Assembly (NCBI RefSeq): GCF_029026145.1
Contig: NZ_CP119078.1
Location: 276,501-340,500 of the forward strand
Direction of reading: 5' to 3'
DNA from: Legionella cardiaca
GTDB lineage: Bacteria; Pseudomonadota; Gammaproteobacteria; Legionellales; Legionellaceae
Length of the DNA stretch: 64,000 nt
The notes under the pieces were generated by a model. That model was not told the DNA's origin. It made no database searches and worked only from the letters and a program-made list of their open reading frames with translations. This document shows positions 1-10,801 of the stretch, in pieces (within the stretch, counting starts at the first letter, position 1; each line of letters opens with the position of its first letter). The position numbers and the translations under genes were made by a program.

Positions 1-609
1 GCAAACTTGGCGCAATATTACAAATCAACAGGCGGTAATGAATTCAAAGCGGAAACGCTGCTTGAGCAACAACTCAATACCTCATTACGAGCAGAATTTG
101 GTAAGCGCACGATTTCTGATATTTCCGGTGGTCGTGAAGATGTGACGGAAAAACTTCGGGATAAAGCGGAGCAACAAGCCAAGCAATTAGGAATTCAAAT
201 TGTAGATGTCCGTATTAAGGGAATCGAATTACCTGAAAATACCAGTAATAACATCTTTCAGTTAATGCGCGCTAATATGCAAAAAATTGCCAACAGTCAT
301 CGTGCAGATGGTAATGCAATCGCTGAAGCAATTAAGGCTGCAGCCGATGCCCAGGTAACAATTCTGCTCGCCCAGGCTCAAAGTGAAGGTCAGAAAACAA
401 GAGCAAAAGGTCAAGCGGAGGCTGCTAGAATTTATGCAGAAGCATTTAGCAAAAATCCTGACTTTTTTACATTTTATCGTAGTCTAAAAGCTTACGAAGG
501 TAGTTTTGACAGCAAGCAAGATATTTTAGTTTTGGACCAAAGTAGCCCTTTTTTTGATTACTTTAAGCATTCATTGACAAAAGGTAATGGTACTAACGCG
601 AAAAACTGA
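1..609 (+). CDS. hflC: HflC, protease modulator (3' part only)
   Basis: The frame is open from the first base, so the gene starts upstream of the window and only about the last 200 residues are visible. These include the end of a band-7/SPFH domain (VRIKGIELPENTS), the charged helix QSEGQKTRAKGQAEAARIYA typical of HflC, and the FYRSLKAYEGSF segment near the C terminus. HflC with HflK forms a membrane-anchored, periplasm-facing complex that modulates the FtsH protease. The order hflC, DUF2065 gene, purA is conserved in gammaproteobacteria and supports the call. A hairpin with a T-run follows at 635-660. The ttg at position 7 is not the true start. Confidence 0.93.
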   Translation, partial: ANLAQYYKSTGGNEFKAETLLEQQLNTSLRAEFGKRTISDISGGREDVTEKLRDKAEQQAKQLGIQIVDVRIKGIELPENTSNNIFQLMRANMQKIANSHRADGNAIAEAIKAAADAQVTILLAQAQSEGQKTRAKGQAEAARIYAEAFSKNPDFFTFYRSLKAYEGSFDSKQDILVLDQSSPFFDYFKHSLTKGNGTNAKN

Positions 610-634
610 TATAATTGTTAATTTTGTTGAAATT

Positions 635-660
635 GGGTTAAGCGTGCTTAACCCTTTTTT
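635..660 (+). terminator. Intrinsic terminator after hflC
   Basis: A perfect 9-base inverted repeat (GGGTTAAGC / GCTTAACCC, 2-base spacer; an 8-base stem with a 4-base loop in practice) is followed directly by six T. It lies between hflC and the DUF2065 gene, so it should end or attenuate hfl transcription before purA. Its T-run ends just before the ribosome-binding site of the next gene. Confidence 0.8.
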
Positions 661-674
661 ATTGGAGGCTGTTT

Positions 675-872
675 GTGATCATTAATTTCCTCTCTGCATT
701 GGCTTTAGTGCTGGTGTTTGAGGGTTTAATGCCATTTACTTCGCCCGTGAAATGGAAAGAATTATTGCGCAAAATTATTGGACAGGATGAAAGAGTATTG
801 CGTATAACCGGGTTGTTCAGCATGCTGGTGGGGGTCATTCTACTCACTATCGTTCATCAATTTGCAGAGTAA
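675..872 (+). CDS. DUF2065 (YjeT-like) small membrane protein
   Basis: A 65-residue protein with two hydrophobic segments (about residues 2-20 and 45-62) joined by a charged loop containing KWKELLRKI. This is the form of DUF2065/YjeT, a small inner-membrane protein of unknown function usually encoded between hflC and purA, as here. The start is GTG at 675, supported by a GGAGG-type ribosome-binding site at about 663-667. It ends 9 bases before purA, so the two are probably cotranscribed. Function is not known. Confidence 0.85.
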   Translation: MIINFLSALALVLVFEGLMPFTSPVKWKELLRKIIGQDERVLRITGLFSMLVGVILLTIVHQFAE

Positions 873-2180
<1,308 letters not shown>

Positions 2181-2215
2181 AGAAAATTTATCTCTTCTTA
2201 AATTCATAATCTTTA

Positions 2216-2239
2216 AGCCTTAATGCGAGCATTAAGGCT
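2216..2239 (+). terminator. Hairpin after purA
   Basis: A perfect 10-base inverted repeat (AGCCTTAATG / CATTAAGGCT) with a 4-base loop lies 35 bases after the purA stop. There is no T-run behind it, so it is either a weak or factor-assisted terminator or a 3'-end stabilising structure. Confidence 0.5.
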
Positions 2240-2348
2240 ACTAACTTGCATTAAAATTCGCTAGCATCATTCTATCTTATACACTCTTTTTATTTTATAA
2301 ACGGTCGAATTTTTCATTCATTAAGAAATAGCGCTAAGGGAGATAGGC

Positions 2349-3272
2349 ATGGATTCAATTTCTAGTCTTTGGAAATACGTGAAAAAAAAACAACCAGTAA
2401 GCACCACTGGTGCCGTGGCTCATACTTATTATTGGTTGCTCACGTTGATGTCTGGCGATATAGTCTATGTCAATCCTAATTTTAAACCTGACCCCAACGA
2501 CTCTACGGGTGGGAAAGGGGTAGTAATTTATTGTGTGCATGGCACTGCTGATAATCCTGGCTCGTTTATTAAAGCAATTGAACGGTTAATTGAAGAGGGT
2601 TTACCTAGTAATATTTCAGCAATTTATCTAGTTTCTTTTGATAACCGGTATCAGGGCAAAGGAATTAAGTTTTTTTCGCGAGAACTAATTAATAAGGTGG
2701 TGGCCAATGGTCACAAAGATGTTGCTTTTATGGGGCATTCAAGAGGTGGATTGATAATTTCTCATGCCGCGGAGTATCGAGCCCCCCCTTTAGGAATAAA
2801 AGTTCACTTTTTATTTCCCATTTGTGCACCTTTTGGTGGTTCCTATTGGGCTATTAAACCTATCTCAATATTTTCAACGTCGGTGGCACAGATGGAAATC
2901 AATGCTGATTTACTAAAAGATCTCAACCAAGTCATCAGCAATAGTGACAACAAATACTATTTTATTGGTGCAGAAGAGGACGCTATTGTCTTACCTGAGG
3001 CAACTTACGTGGCTGGCTACCTGGAGAAAAAACCAGGTTGTCGCTTAGTGCTGGATCGTCATGGCCATCTATCGATTATGTCCTCGCATCGTTTAGTTGC
3101 CTATGTTCACGAGACACTTCATGGCATCGATGCCTTAAAGTCCCAACCAAAACCAGTTTCGCAAGTTGCAACTGACTTCAAGAATGAGATTGAAAAAGAA
3201 AACGAAGACATCCAAGACCTATTTGATGACTTCATGGAGTATGAGCCTAAAACTAATTTTGATTTGAGCTAA
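2349..3272 (+). CDS. Alpha/beta hydrolase (lipase-like), possible effector
   Basis: A 307-residue protein with an alpha/beta-hydrolase core. The nucleophile elbow is GHSRGG (Ser131), a preceding strand reads VVIYCVHGT (oxyanion region, residues 58-65), and likely acid and base are Asp211 (EEDAIV) and His240 (RHGHLS). No signal peptide or membrane segment is seen. The last 40 residues are strongly acidic (KNEIEKENEDIQDLFDD), which resembles the Glu-rich tails of many Dot/Icm substrates. That link is inference only. The start ATG follows a GGGAGATAGGC ribosome-binding site. The gene stands alone and converges on the adenosine deaminase-like gene 13 bases away. Substrate unknown. Confidence 0.75.
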   Translation: MDSISSLWKYVKKKQPVSTTGAVAHTYYWLLTLMSGDIVYVNPNFKPDPNDSTGGKGVVIYCVHGTADNPGSFIKAIERLIEEGLPSNISAIYLVSFDNRYQGKGIKFFSRELINKVVANGHKDVAFMGHSRGGLIISHAAEYRAPPLGIKVHFLFPICAPFGGSYWAIKPISIFSTSVAQMEINADLLKDLNQVISNSDNKYYFIGAEEDAIVLPEATYVAGYLEKKPGCRLVLDRHGHLSIMSSHRLVAYVHETLHGIDALKSQPKPVSQVATDFKNEIEKENEDIQDLFDDFMEYEPKTNFDLS

Positions 3273-3285
3273 GCAAGTTTATCTT

Positions 3286-4776
3286 TTAGGAATGGCCCTT
3301 TTCAAATTGATCTAGTTTTTCTTCCAATTGCCATTGTAATTTCGCTTTTTCGCTGGTTTTTAGAAATGCCTGGCAGCTTGGGCTATGCATCTTTTCACAG
3401 GCTTTTATGGGAGTAGCAGTTGCAGCATTTTTCCACAAACTTTCTCCTGGCAAGAAACTATAGGTCAGCGCATTGCGGTTAATCATTTTCAGGGTGTGAT
3501 AATCAAGTCCATGATTTAATACTGCTTTTGTGTATTCTTGTGTTAGATTAGTGCGTAATACACCCTCATCATCGGTCGATAATATGATTGGAACATTATT
3601 CGCTAAATAATAGCCTAGAGGATGTTTTTTTCCATAAATATTAAGGATCTTATGATTGCTCGTTAAATTAATTTCAACGGCAATGGGTTTATTTGCCATA
3701 TCATGAAGAAGCAGTGGTGCCTGATCTTCAAACGCAATCGCCGTACCATGACCAATGCGCTCCGCGTGTGCGACATGAATTGCTTCACGCATATGAAAAT
3801 TTAAATCAGATGGAAGGACATCACCAGGAGCTAATTCACCAGCATGTAAACTTAGATGGACAGTAGGGTAGGTCTGACGCAGGAAAGCAAAGATCTTCAT
3901 TTGCTCATGATAGTCATGCAAGGAAATAATACCATCTTCAGGTTGAACTAAATTAACAGCAATGAGCTCTTTGGATTTAGCTGCGGCGGCAAAACCGTTA
4001 AGCGCTTGTGCGAATACCTTCTCTAAAGGTTGTTCACGCAATACATAATATTGAAATTTTACTGTCAGTTGGCAAACATCCTGGTTTGGATGCTGCTCGC
4101 AGCCTAAATTTTTTCTGGTTTTTTTTAAAAGGGCTGTGGTTTCATCTATAGTAAATTGAATATTTTTCTGGAAATCCTGGTTAGCTAATAGTTTGTCTTT
4201 AGCTGCCGCTAAACCAGTATTTAAAAGTGTTGGCGTACCAAAGCTTGTGGAATTGGCATTATCAGGCAATATCATAATTTCTAGATATTGCTCGTGCTGA
4301 TTAGCTGCTCTCTGAAGCACTTCGGCCAGTAATTCAGGACTGTAATCATTTACAATAGGCATAAATTTATAAAAACTATTAAAGAAATGATCGTGTCCGG
4401 ATTCTTGTTGCGGTTGAAAATTTTTCATCGACCAGGCTTGGATGGTTTTTTCGTAAAATTCTGGCTGTTTCATCACCTCTTTGCTGATAATGCCCTGACA
4501 ATTCTCCACCACTTTGTTGAGTGCAAAATTCTCTTTATCCAAACAATAGTTCCCCTGGCTAGCAAGACTGAGCATTGTTTCAGGATAAGCACCTCCAGCC
4601 AAATGATAGTGCAACTCACCACCTTTAGGCATGGCTTTTAAGAAGGCATATAAGGCATTTGGATTATTTTTAATTGTGTTAAATTGACTATCTACATCTG
4701 CAAAAGTAAATGTTGAGCAAACTACAAGTGAGGAAAAAGAAATAATTTTGAAAAATCGCATAAATCTGGAAAACAA
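3286..4776 (-). CDS. Exported adenosine deaminase-like hydrolase
   Basis: A 496-residue protein with an N-terminal signal peptide (hydrophobic core about residues 9-24, ending TFA at 24-26). The metal-dependent deaminase pattern is complete: HYHLAGG (His56 and His58), SLHAGE, RIGHGTAI, VEINLTSNHK and LSTDDEGVLR (metal-binding Asp pair). The long N-terminal region and VEINLTSN...HPLGYY resemble the ADGF/CECR1 group and periplasmic relatives more than the roughly 330-residue cytoplasmic Add. The expected reaction is adenosine (or a derivative) to inosine plus ammonia, outside the cytoplasm. It is a single gene, followed in the opposite orientation by the alpha/beta hydrolase. Confidence 0.85.
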   Translation of the reverse strand: MFSRFMRFFKIISFSSLVVCSTFTFADVDSQFNTIKNNPNALYAFLKAMPKGGELHYHLAGGAYPETMLSLASQGNYCLDKENFALNKVVENCQGIISKEVMKQPEFYEKTIQAWSMKNFQPQQESGHDHFFNSFYKFMPIVNDYSPELLAEVLQRAANQHEQYLEIMILPDNANSTSFGTPTLLNTGLAAAKDKLLANQDFQKNIQFTIDETTALLKKTRKNLGCEQHPNQDVCQLTVKFQYYVLREQPLEKVFAQALNGFAAAAKSKELIAVNLVQPEDGIISLHDYHEQMKIFAFLRQTYPTVHLSLHAGELAPGDVLPSDLNFHMREAIHVAHAERIGHGTAIAFEDQAPLLLHDMANKPIAVEINLTSNHKILNIYGKKHPLGYYLANNVPIILSTDDEGVLRTNLTQEYTKAVLNHGLDYHTLKMINRNALTYSFLPGESLWKNAATATPIKACEKMHSPSCQAFLKTSEKAKLQWQLEEKLDQFEKGHS

Positions 4777-4832
4777 ATTTCAAAGATAGATTATCTCATA
4801 AAAAAGAGGGCAGGATCTAATTCATGTAAAAA

Positions 4833-4862
4833 AAAATCACAGGTTTAAGCCTGTGATTTTTA
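4833..4862 (-). terminator. Intrinsic terminator after ctp
   Basis: A 12-base stem (AAAAATCACAGG / CCTGTGATTTTT) with a 6-base loop, flanked by A-runs on the left and T-runs on the right. Read on the minus strand it follows the ctp stop by 12 bases and is followed by a long T-run. This makes it a strong terminator for the gpmI-envC-ctp operon. Confidence 0.85.
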
Positions 4863-4874
4863 TTATTTCAGGAG

Positions 4875-6227
4875 TTAACGTTTAGCGACTGCCAAGCCTT
4901 TTAAAATTGTTAATGCGGCATATAATTGATAATCTTCATGAAGCAATGTTTCATCATCTTTATTCGCATTTTGGCCTTGTTTTTCAACAGTTTCATTTTT
5001 ATTGAGTAAGTGACCATTTAAATCTGCTTCACTGAAGCCAGCTAAGGCATCCGCTTTATTTTCAGCTTTAGGTACAGTAATCTCCTCTACAACAATATCA
5101 GGGGTAATCCCTTTTGCCTGAATAGAGGTCCCTGATGGTGTGTAGTACAAGGCAGTAGTTAATTTAATACCTCGTTTCTCGTCTAGAGGGAGTACTGTTT
5201 GCACAGAACCTTTACCAAAGCTTTGTGTACCAAGAATAATCGCTCGCTTATTATCCTTTAATGCCCCTGCAACAATTTCGGAAGCAGAAGCAGAGCCATT
5301 ATTGATTAACACAACTAACGGTGCATTATCTAAAATATCACCGGGATTTGCCAAGGCGGTAAATTTGGAGCCTGGTAAACGTCCTTGAGTGTAAACAATC
5401 ATTTCTTGCTGGCCATTTTTACCGGAATCAATGAAAGCATCTGAAACCTGGATTGCTGAATCTAAGAGGCCACCGGGGTTATTACGTAAATCAAGAATAA
5501 GACCTTTTAAGTGACCACCAGCCTGTTGCTTAAGTTGGGCAATGGCTTTTTCCATGTCTTCACCAGTCATGGCTTGAAATTGAGTTAAACGAACATAGCC
5601 ATAACCATCGTCAAGCAATTTACTTTTGACACTCTTAATTAAGATTTTTTCACGTATCAGAGAGAAAACCAACGGTTTGCTTTCTCCTTTACGTAAGATA
5701 GTTAAATCAAGGGTGGTTCCCTCTTTTCCGCGCATTAAATCAACAGCTTCTTTTAGAGAAATTCCTTGTACGGATTGAGTACCCAGCTTAATAATATAGT
5801 CACCAGCTTTTATACCTGCTTTAAATGCTGGAGTATCCACTAAAGGAGTGACAACTTTGACTACACCATCCTCCATGGTTACTTCAATTCCCAACCCCCC
5901 GAATTCACCGCTGGTTGATGTTTGTAATTCTTTAAATGAATCTTCATCAAGATAAGTAGAGTGAGGGTCGAGTCCATTTAACATGCCACGAATGGCATTA
6001 TCAAATAATTCTTTGTCATCGACAGGTTTCACATAATATTTTTTAATTTGCCCAAGCGCATTGGAAAAACGTTGAACGTCTTCCATGGGTATTCTTTTGG
6101 TAGTAGCGGTCTCCTCATTGGCGGTATTTGCCACATCTGCCGCAGTAAATGCTGGAGTAGGAAAAATGAAAGCAGTTGTAATTAAAGCGACTATAGCTTT
6201 TAAGTAAGGCCGTTTGTTGTGCAGCAT
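4875..6227 (-). CDS. S41 family carboxy-terminal processing protease
   Basis: A 450-residue protein with an N-terminal signal/anchor (about residues 8-30), a PDZ domain (about 105-190, with GGLGIEV) and the S41 peptidase core. The core holds LRNNPGGLL, the nucleophile region NNGSASASE (Ser at about 314) and the catalytic Lys339 in QSFGKG. It cleaves C termini of periplasmic proteins and in related species acts on peptidoglycan hydrolase regulation. It sits downstream of envC and gpmI on the same strand, a conserved gammaproteobacterial trio. A 217-base gap separates it from envC, so it may have its own promoter. The C-terminal region after residue 400 is low in recognisable motifs. Confidence 0.93.
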   Translation of the reverse strand: MLHNKRPYLKAIVALITTAFIFPTPAFTAADVANTANEETATTKRIPMEDVQRFSNALGQIKKYYVKPVDDKELFDNAIRGMLNGLDPHSTYLDEDSFKELQTSTSGEFGGLGIEVTMEDGVVKVVTPLVDTPAFKAGIKAGDYIIKLGTQSVQGISLKEAVDLMRGKEGTTLDLTILRKGESKPLVFSLIREKILIKSVKSKLLDDGYGYVRLTQFQAMTGEDMEKAIAQLKQQAGGHLKGLILDLRNNPGGLLDSAIQVSDAFIDSGKNGQQEMIVYTQGRLPGSKFTALANPGDILDNAPLVVLINNGSASASEIVAGALKDNKRAIILGTQSFGKGSVQTVLPLDEKRGIKLTTALYYTPSGTSIQAKGITPDIVVEEITVPKAENKADALAGFSEADLNGHLLNKNETVEKQGQNANKDDETLLHEDYQLYAALTILKGLAVAKR

Positions 6228-6444
6228 TCTGTTCTCCTTGGTAGTTTGGCACGCACCAAGCGGCCAGCTCCGGGTATATGTATCTATAGCAATATAAATG
6301 CCAAAGCCAAAAAGAGCTTGATAACAAATTCTCTATCCCGAGTGTGACCTATTGATATTGACCTAGAACGTCGTCTCGATGTATCAATGCAATCTCAAAA
6401 ATCCTGATATTATTTCTTCTTGTTAAGAACTTATTAAACAAGCT

Positions 6445-7578
6445 CTAAGACAACCATTCAAGTGGTGGAATAGCTTTCCCTCGGTGTCTTACTTCGAAGT
6501 ATAGTCCGTTTTGTTTAAGTCCGCCGCTATGCCCTACCGCTGCAATTTGCTCTCCTTTAAGAACGCTGCTTCCTTTTGATTTAAATAGAGATTGATTATG
6601 TGCATAAAGCGTCATAAAGCCTTGACCATGGTCAATAATTAGTAATAATCCATAGCCATTCAACCAATCGCTAAAAACAACCTTACCAGGGTAAACGGCA
6701 GTGACGGGGGTTCCTTCGGCGGCAAAAAATGTCACACCTTGGTTCATTTTTTGAAAAGCCTGCCTATTTGTTGCTACAGGCCTTGGTAATTTGCGACGCA
6801 TTTGAGTAAATGGTTTACTTGACTGCATAATACTTTGTACAGCCAATGTTTTTAATAAACGAGTAAGATTATCTTTATTACGCTCGTATTCTTCTAAGGT
6901 GTGTTGTTTAGTTTGAATCTCATTATTTAATGATTGAATAACGGCTGTATGGTATTGCTTGGTACGCTCAAGTTGCTGTTGGTGATTATTTAATTCATGT
7001 TGCAATTGTTGTTGTTCGGCAATCTCTGTTTTAAGCGAGTTCTGATTGAGCGTAATATCACGCTTGGTGGCATCGATTTTATCAATAATATGTTGTCGCG
7101 ATTGAATTAAATATTGATAAAAAGTTAACAAACGGCTGATGGCATAAGGTTCATCCTGATTAATTAACCATTTAAGCGGTTCATATTGCCCCATTTTATA
7201 GCGAGTTTTAACATGGGCAGCAAGTAATTGTTGCTGAGTAATCAATTGTTTATTTAGGTCATTAAGGTTTTGCTGAAGCGTAACAATTTTGTGTTGCTTT
7301 GAATCCATATCATTTTGAATGATTCGTAATTGTCTAATGCCTTCACCAATTTGTTTTTCTGTGCCGGCGAGCTCTTGATTAAGGAGGCCGCGTTTATCAT
7401 TAGCATTGGCTAATGTTTGCTTAAGCTTACTAATTTGATTATCCAACGCTCTCAATTTGGTCTTGGTTTGCACAATAGTTGCATTTTCTCCCCATACATT
7501 TCCCTGTCCAGTAAAAAAAGCTATCAGAAGAAGAATGCGCCAGAGGAGAAATACAAAAGTTTTAGAGTGTAAGATCAT
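6445..7578 (-). CDS. EnvC-like murein hydrolase activator (degenerate LytM domain)
   Basis: A 377-residue exported protein with a signal peptide (about residues 7-30), a long Gln-rich coiled coil (about 35-245) and a C-terminal M23/LytM fold (about 275-377). The LytM zinc ligands are partly lost. The usual HxGxD segment reads FFAAEGTPV without the His, and the usual HxHFE reads GLYFEVRH, although YAH is kept. This is the EnvC pattern, in which the protein activates division amidases rather than cutting peptidoglycan itself. Its start overlaps the gpmI stop by 4 bases (ATGA), indicating translational coupling. Confidence 0.88.
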   Translation of the reverse strand: MILHSKTFVFLLWRILLLIAFFTGQGNVWGENATIVQTKTKLRALDNQISKLKQTLANANDKRGLLNQELAGTEKQIGEGIRQLRIIQNDMDSKQHKIVTLQQNLNDLNKQLITQQQLLAAHVKTRYKMGQYEPLKWLINQDEPYAISRLLTFYQYLIQSRQHIIDKIDATKRDITLNQNSLKTEIAEQQQLQHELNNHQQQLERTKQYHTAVIQSLNNEIQTKQHTLEEYERNKDNLTRLLKTLAVQSIMQSSKPFTQMRRKLPRPVATNRQAFQKMNQGVTFFAAEGTPVTAVYPGKVVFSDWLNGYGLLLIIDHGQGFMTLYAHNQSLFKSKGSSVLKGEQIAAVGHSGGLKQNGLYFEVRHRGKAIPPLEWLS

Positions 7579-9110
7579 TCAGTTTCTGCCAATAAAGCTT
7601 CCCCAGTCATTTCTTGGGGTTTCTCAATACCTAATAACGCCAACACAGTTGGAGCCACATCAATTAAACTACCGTGTGAATGAGTAAAATGCCATTTTTC
7701 ACCAATAAAAAGAAAGGGAACCGGTTGACAAGTATGTGCAGTGTGCGCTTGGCTTGTTGATTCATCAAACATTGCTTCTGCGTTACCATGATCAGCCGTG
7801 ATTAATAACATGCCGTCTTGCTCAGCTACAGCTTGCCAGACATCGTGAAGGCATTTATCAAGGCATTCTATCGCTTTGACTGTTGCTTGAAAATCACCTG
7901 TATGTCCCACCATATCTGCATTAGCATAATTACAAATGACAACATCATACGCTTTACTACGAATGGCATCTACTAGTGCATGAGTAAGTTCTGGAGCACT
8001 CATTTCAGGTAGTAAATCATAGGTTGTAACCTGAGGTGAAGGAATCAGAATTCGATCTTCATTGGCGAAAACCTGTTCTGAACCACCATTGAAGAAAAAA
8101 GTAACGTGGGCATATTTTTCCGTTTCGGCAATTCTTAATTGACTCAAGCCTGATTCAGCCACCAGTTCACCTAGTGTATGATGTAGTACCATGGGGGGAA
8201 AGGCACAATCTGTCACCAGGTTCTTTGCATAGCGTGTCATGGTAATAAAATGAGATAAGGCCGGCTGCCTGGGGCGAATAAAGCCGTCAAATGATTCATT
8301 CAGAAAAGCTTGTGTTAACTGGCGCGCACGATCGGCACGAAAATTAAAAAAGAATACTGCATCACCGTCTTCGATAGAATAACTTTTCCCAATAATTGTT
8401 GGCGGAATGAATTCATCAGACTTCTTGTCTGCATAGAAATATTGGATAGCATCCTCTGCTGTTTCGAAATGAAAATTGCTTTGACCTTCAGTGAGCAGAC
8501 GATAAACAGGCGCAATTCGTTCCCAGCGCCTATCACGATCCATTGCAAAATAACGTCCCGTGATAGAACTTATAGTGGCGACAGGATATTCTTTAAGTTG
8601 TTGATTTAGTTTCTTAAAACTTTGTAATGCGCTTTGTGGAGGAGTGTCCCGGCCATCAAGGAAAAGATGCAAACAGACATTTCTATAATTATATTGATGG
8701 CATAGAGCCAGAAAAGCGAATAAATGATTCTCATGACTATGTACGCCTCCCGGAGAAAGTAACCCCATCACATGGAGACGTTTATCTTGTTGTTTTAATT
8801 CTTGAATAACCTCAAGGAATACTGCATTACTGGTGAAGTCACCATTGTTAATCGCATCATTGATGCGTGTGAAGTCTTGCGGAATAATCCGGCCAGCGCC
8901 AATATGCATGTGTCCGACTTCCGAATTGCCCATTTGTTCGTCTGGCAACCCGACTTGATGCCCTGATGCATGCAGCAGAATATGCGGGTATTTTGACCAC
9001 CATTCATCCCATTGAGGGGTTTGTGCTGCAGCAATTGCATTATAGTCAGTATCTTCTTGATAACCCCAACCGTCTAGAATAATTAAGACGAGGGGTGTAT
9101 TTTTTTGCAT
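7575..9110 (-). CDS. gpmI: 2,3-bisphosphoglycerate-independent phosphoglycerate mutase
   Basis: A 511-residue protein of normal length for the iPGM family. It has the alkaline-phosphatase-like metal site LDGWG (Asp13), the catalytic Ser63 in MGNSEVGH, FLDGRDTPP, the FRADRARQ segment, NYANADMVGHTG and TADHGNAE. It interconverts 3- and 2-phosphoglycerate in glycolysis and gluconeogenesis using two Mn ions. It is the first gene of a minus-strand operon with envC and ctp. The divergent neighbour uppS starts 156 bases away. Confidence 0.97.
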   Translation of the reverse strand: MQKNTPLVLIILDGWGYQEDTDYNAIAAAQTPQWDEWWSKYPHILLHASGHQVGLPDEQMGNSEVGHMHIGAGRIIPQDFTRINDAINNGDFTSNAVFLEVIQELKQQDKRLHVMGLLSPGGVHSHENHLFAFLALCHQYNYRNVCLHLFLDGRDTPPQSALQSFKKLNQQLKEYPVATISSITGRYFAMDRDRRWERIAPVYRLLTEGQSNFHFETAEDAIQYFYADKKSDEFIPPTIIGKSYSIEDGDAVFFFNFRADRARQLTQAFLNESFDGFIRPRQPALSHFITMTRYAKNLVTDCAFPPMVLHHTLGELVAESGLSQLRIAETEKYAHVTFFFNGGSEQVFANEDRILIPSPQVTTYDLLPEMSAPELTHALVDAIRSKAYDVVICNYANADMVGHTGDFQATVKAIECLDKCLHDVWQAVAEQDGMLLITADHGNAEAMFDESTSQAHTAHTCQPVPFLFIGEKWHFTHSHGSLIDVAPTVLALLGIEKPQEMTGEALLAETE

Positions 9111-9266
9111 TACAAATTCTCTTGAGATAAAAATACGATTATATACTTCTTTTTAGTTCTAGATAGTTTCTTCCTAAGAATATTCGATGCAAAATGATTG
9201 GCTTTATTAACGGTACTTAATATTTTGTTCTAAAGCGGTTAGACTATCATCCATTTTGAATATTGG

Positions 9267-10010
9267 ATGATTGGGTTGAATGATTTAATACCCCAACATA
9301 TTGCCATAATAATGGATGGCAATGGTCGTTGGGCTCAGAACCGTGGACTATTGCGAGTTGAAGGACATCGTGCTGGGGTTGAGGCAGTAAAAACAGTAAT
9401 TCGTTGTTGTTTACAAACTCAGATTCCTGTCTTGAGTTTATTTGCTTTTAGTAGTGAAAATTGGTCAAGACCAGAAAATGAAGTTGAGTTTCTTATGCAA
9501 CTTTTTATAGAAGCGCTTGGCCATGAAGTTCAAGAATTGCATCAGCATGACATTTGTTTGCGTTTTACCGGTGACAGGGCTGGTTTATCACAAAAATTAC
9601 AAGAGCAGATGCAAGCTGCTGAAAAACTTACTATGAATAACAAGCGCTTAATTCTTAACGTCGTCGTTAACTATGGTGGTAAGTGGGATATCGTACAAAC
9701 TGCAAAAAACATTGCCAAGAGAGTTTGTACCGGTGAGTTGGAACTCGATGCAATTAATGAATCTTTGGTTACAGAGATGCTAAGCACACATGGATTACCT
9801 GATCCTGATCTATTTATACGCACCAGTGGAGAACAACGCATTAGTAATTTCTTTCTTTGGCAATTAGCCTATACGGAATTGTATTTTACTGATGTTCACT
9901 GGCCCGATTTTACTGCCGAGGAATTTAAAAAAGCATTGGCTAGTTTCAGTCAACGTGAGAGACGTTATGGTAAAACTTCTCAGCAATTAAGTAAGGCAAA
10001 ACATGTTTAG
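9267..10010 (+). CDS. uppS: Undecaprenyl diphosphate synthase
   Basis: A 247-residue cis-prenyltransferase with the diagnostic MDGNGRWA motif (catalytic Asp17), FAFSSENW, and the C-terminal [20 protein letters not shown]. It elongates farnesyl diphosphate with isopentenyl units to C55 undecaprenyl diphosphate, the lipid carrier for peptidoglycan and O-antigen. The ATG at 9267 gives the expected N terminus, although its ribosome-binding site is weak. It overlaps cdsA by 8 bases. Its FPP substrate would come from ispA, encoded at 38661-39566 in this window. dxr, often close by in gammaproteobacteria, is not present here. Confidence 0.97.
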   Translation: MIGLNDLIPQHIAIIMDGNGRWAQNRGLLRVEGHRAGVEAVKTVIRCCLQTQIPVLSLFAFSSENWSRPENEVEFLMQLFIEALGHEVQELHQHDICLRFTGDRAGLSQKLQEQMQAAEKLTMNNKRLILNVVVNYGGKWDIVQTAKNIAKRVCTGELELDAINESLVTEMLSTHGLPDPDLFIRTSGEQRISNFFLWQLAYTELYFTDVHWPDFTAEEFKKALASFSQRERRYGKTSQQLSKAKHV

Positions 10011-10800
10011 ACAGCGGCTTTTAACCACCTTAGTTTTAGTGCCTTTAGTTCTCATTGCCCTTTATTATGCCAACAATTTGGTATTCGCAGGTATCGTCAT
10101 TGTGCTTTTGTTTGGGTGTGCTGTTGAATGGCTACAATTGATTCCGATGAAACAGTCAGGGGCAAAGATAAGTTTTGTTATCTTGATTTTAGCGCTAACC
10201 TGGTTGTTGCAATACGGCTTTATTTATTGGTTGTTTACAGGATTGGTGCTGTGGTTGCTAATTTTAGCGGCAGTTATCTATTTTCCAGCTTCACAAAAGA
10301 TTTGGGGCTATCCTTGGATAGTTACGATTGCTGGATTAATTGTATTGCCTTTGTTTGCGCAAAGTTTAATAAAAATACACGCGCAAGAACAAGGTAAGGC
10401 ATTGATTTTATATCTTTTATTTTTAATTTGGGCGGCAGATATAGGGGCCTACTTGTCTGGTAAGAGCTGGGGACATCATAAACTCATTCCTGCGGTGAGC
10501 CCTGGAAAAACGATAGAAGGTTCATTAGGTGGATTTATACTCTCCATGCTAATGGCGCTGGGAGGTTATTTTTATTTTAAGCCTCAAGTCATCGCGCATT
10601 GGTATGCTATTGCAGCGGCAACGGCTTTAATTTCCATACTGGGTGATTTATTTATTAGTATTCTTAAAAGACGAGCTAAACTGAAAGATACAGGGCATTT
10701 ATTGCCGGGGCATGGTGGTGCGCTTGATCGTTTAGATAGTTTAATAGCTGCTTCGCCATTATTTTATTGCGGATTACGCGTCTTAGCGCCAGGATTATAG
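10003..10800 (+). CDS. cdsA: Phosphatidate cytidylyltransferase
   Basis: A 265-residue polytopic membrane protein with about seven hydrophobic segments. The C-terminal CDP-diglyceride synthetase signature is intact: [13 protein letters not shown], then [14 protein letters not shown]. It makes CDP-diacylglycerol from phosphatidate and CTP in the inner membrane, the branch point of phospholipid synthesis. It overlaps uppS by 8 bases and is followed after one base by rseP, so the three are one transcription unit. Confidence 0.96.
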   Translation: MFRQRLLTTLVLVPLVLIALYYANNLVFAGIVIVLLFGCAVEWLQLIPMKQSGAKISFVILILALTWLLQYGFIYWLFTGLVLWLLILAAVIYFPASQKIWGYPWIVTIAGLIVLPLFAQSLIKIHAQEQGKALILYLLFLIWAADIGAYLSGKSWGHHKLIPAVSPGKTIEGSLGGFILSMLMALGGYFYFKPQVIAHWYAIAAATALISILGDLFISILKRRAKLKDTGHLLPGHGGALDRLDSLIAASPLFYCGLRVLAPGL

Positions 10801-10801
10801 T

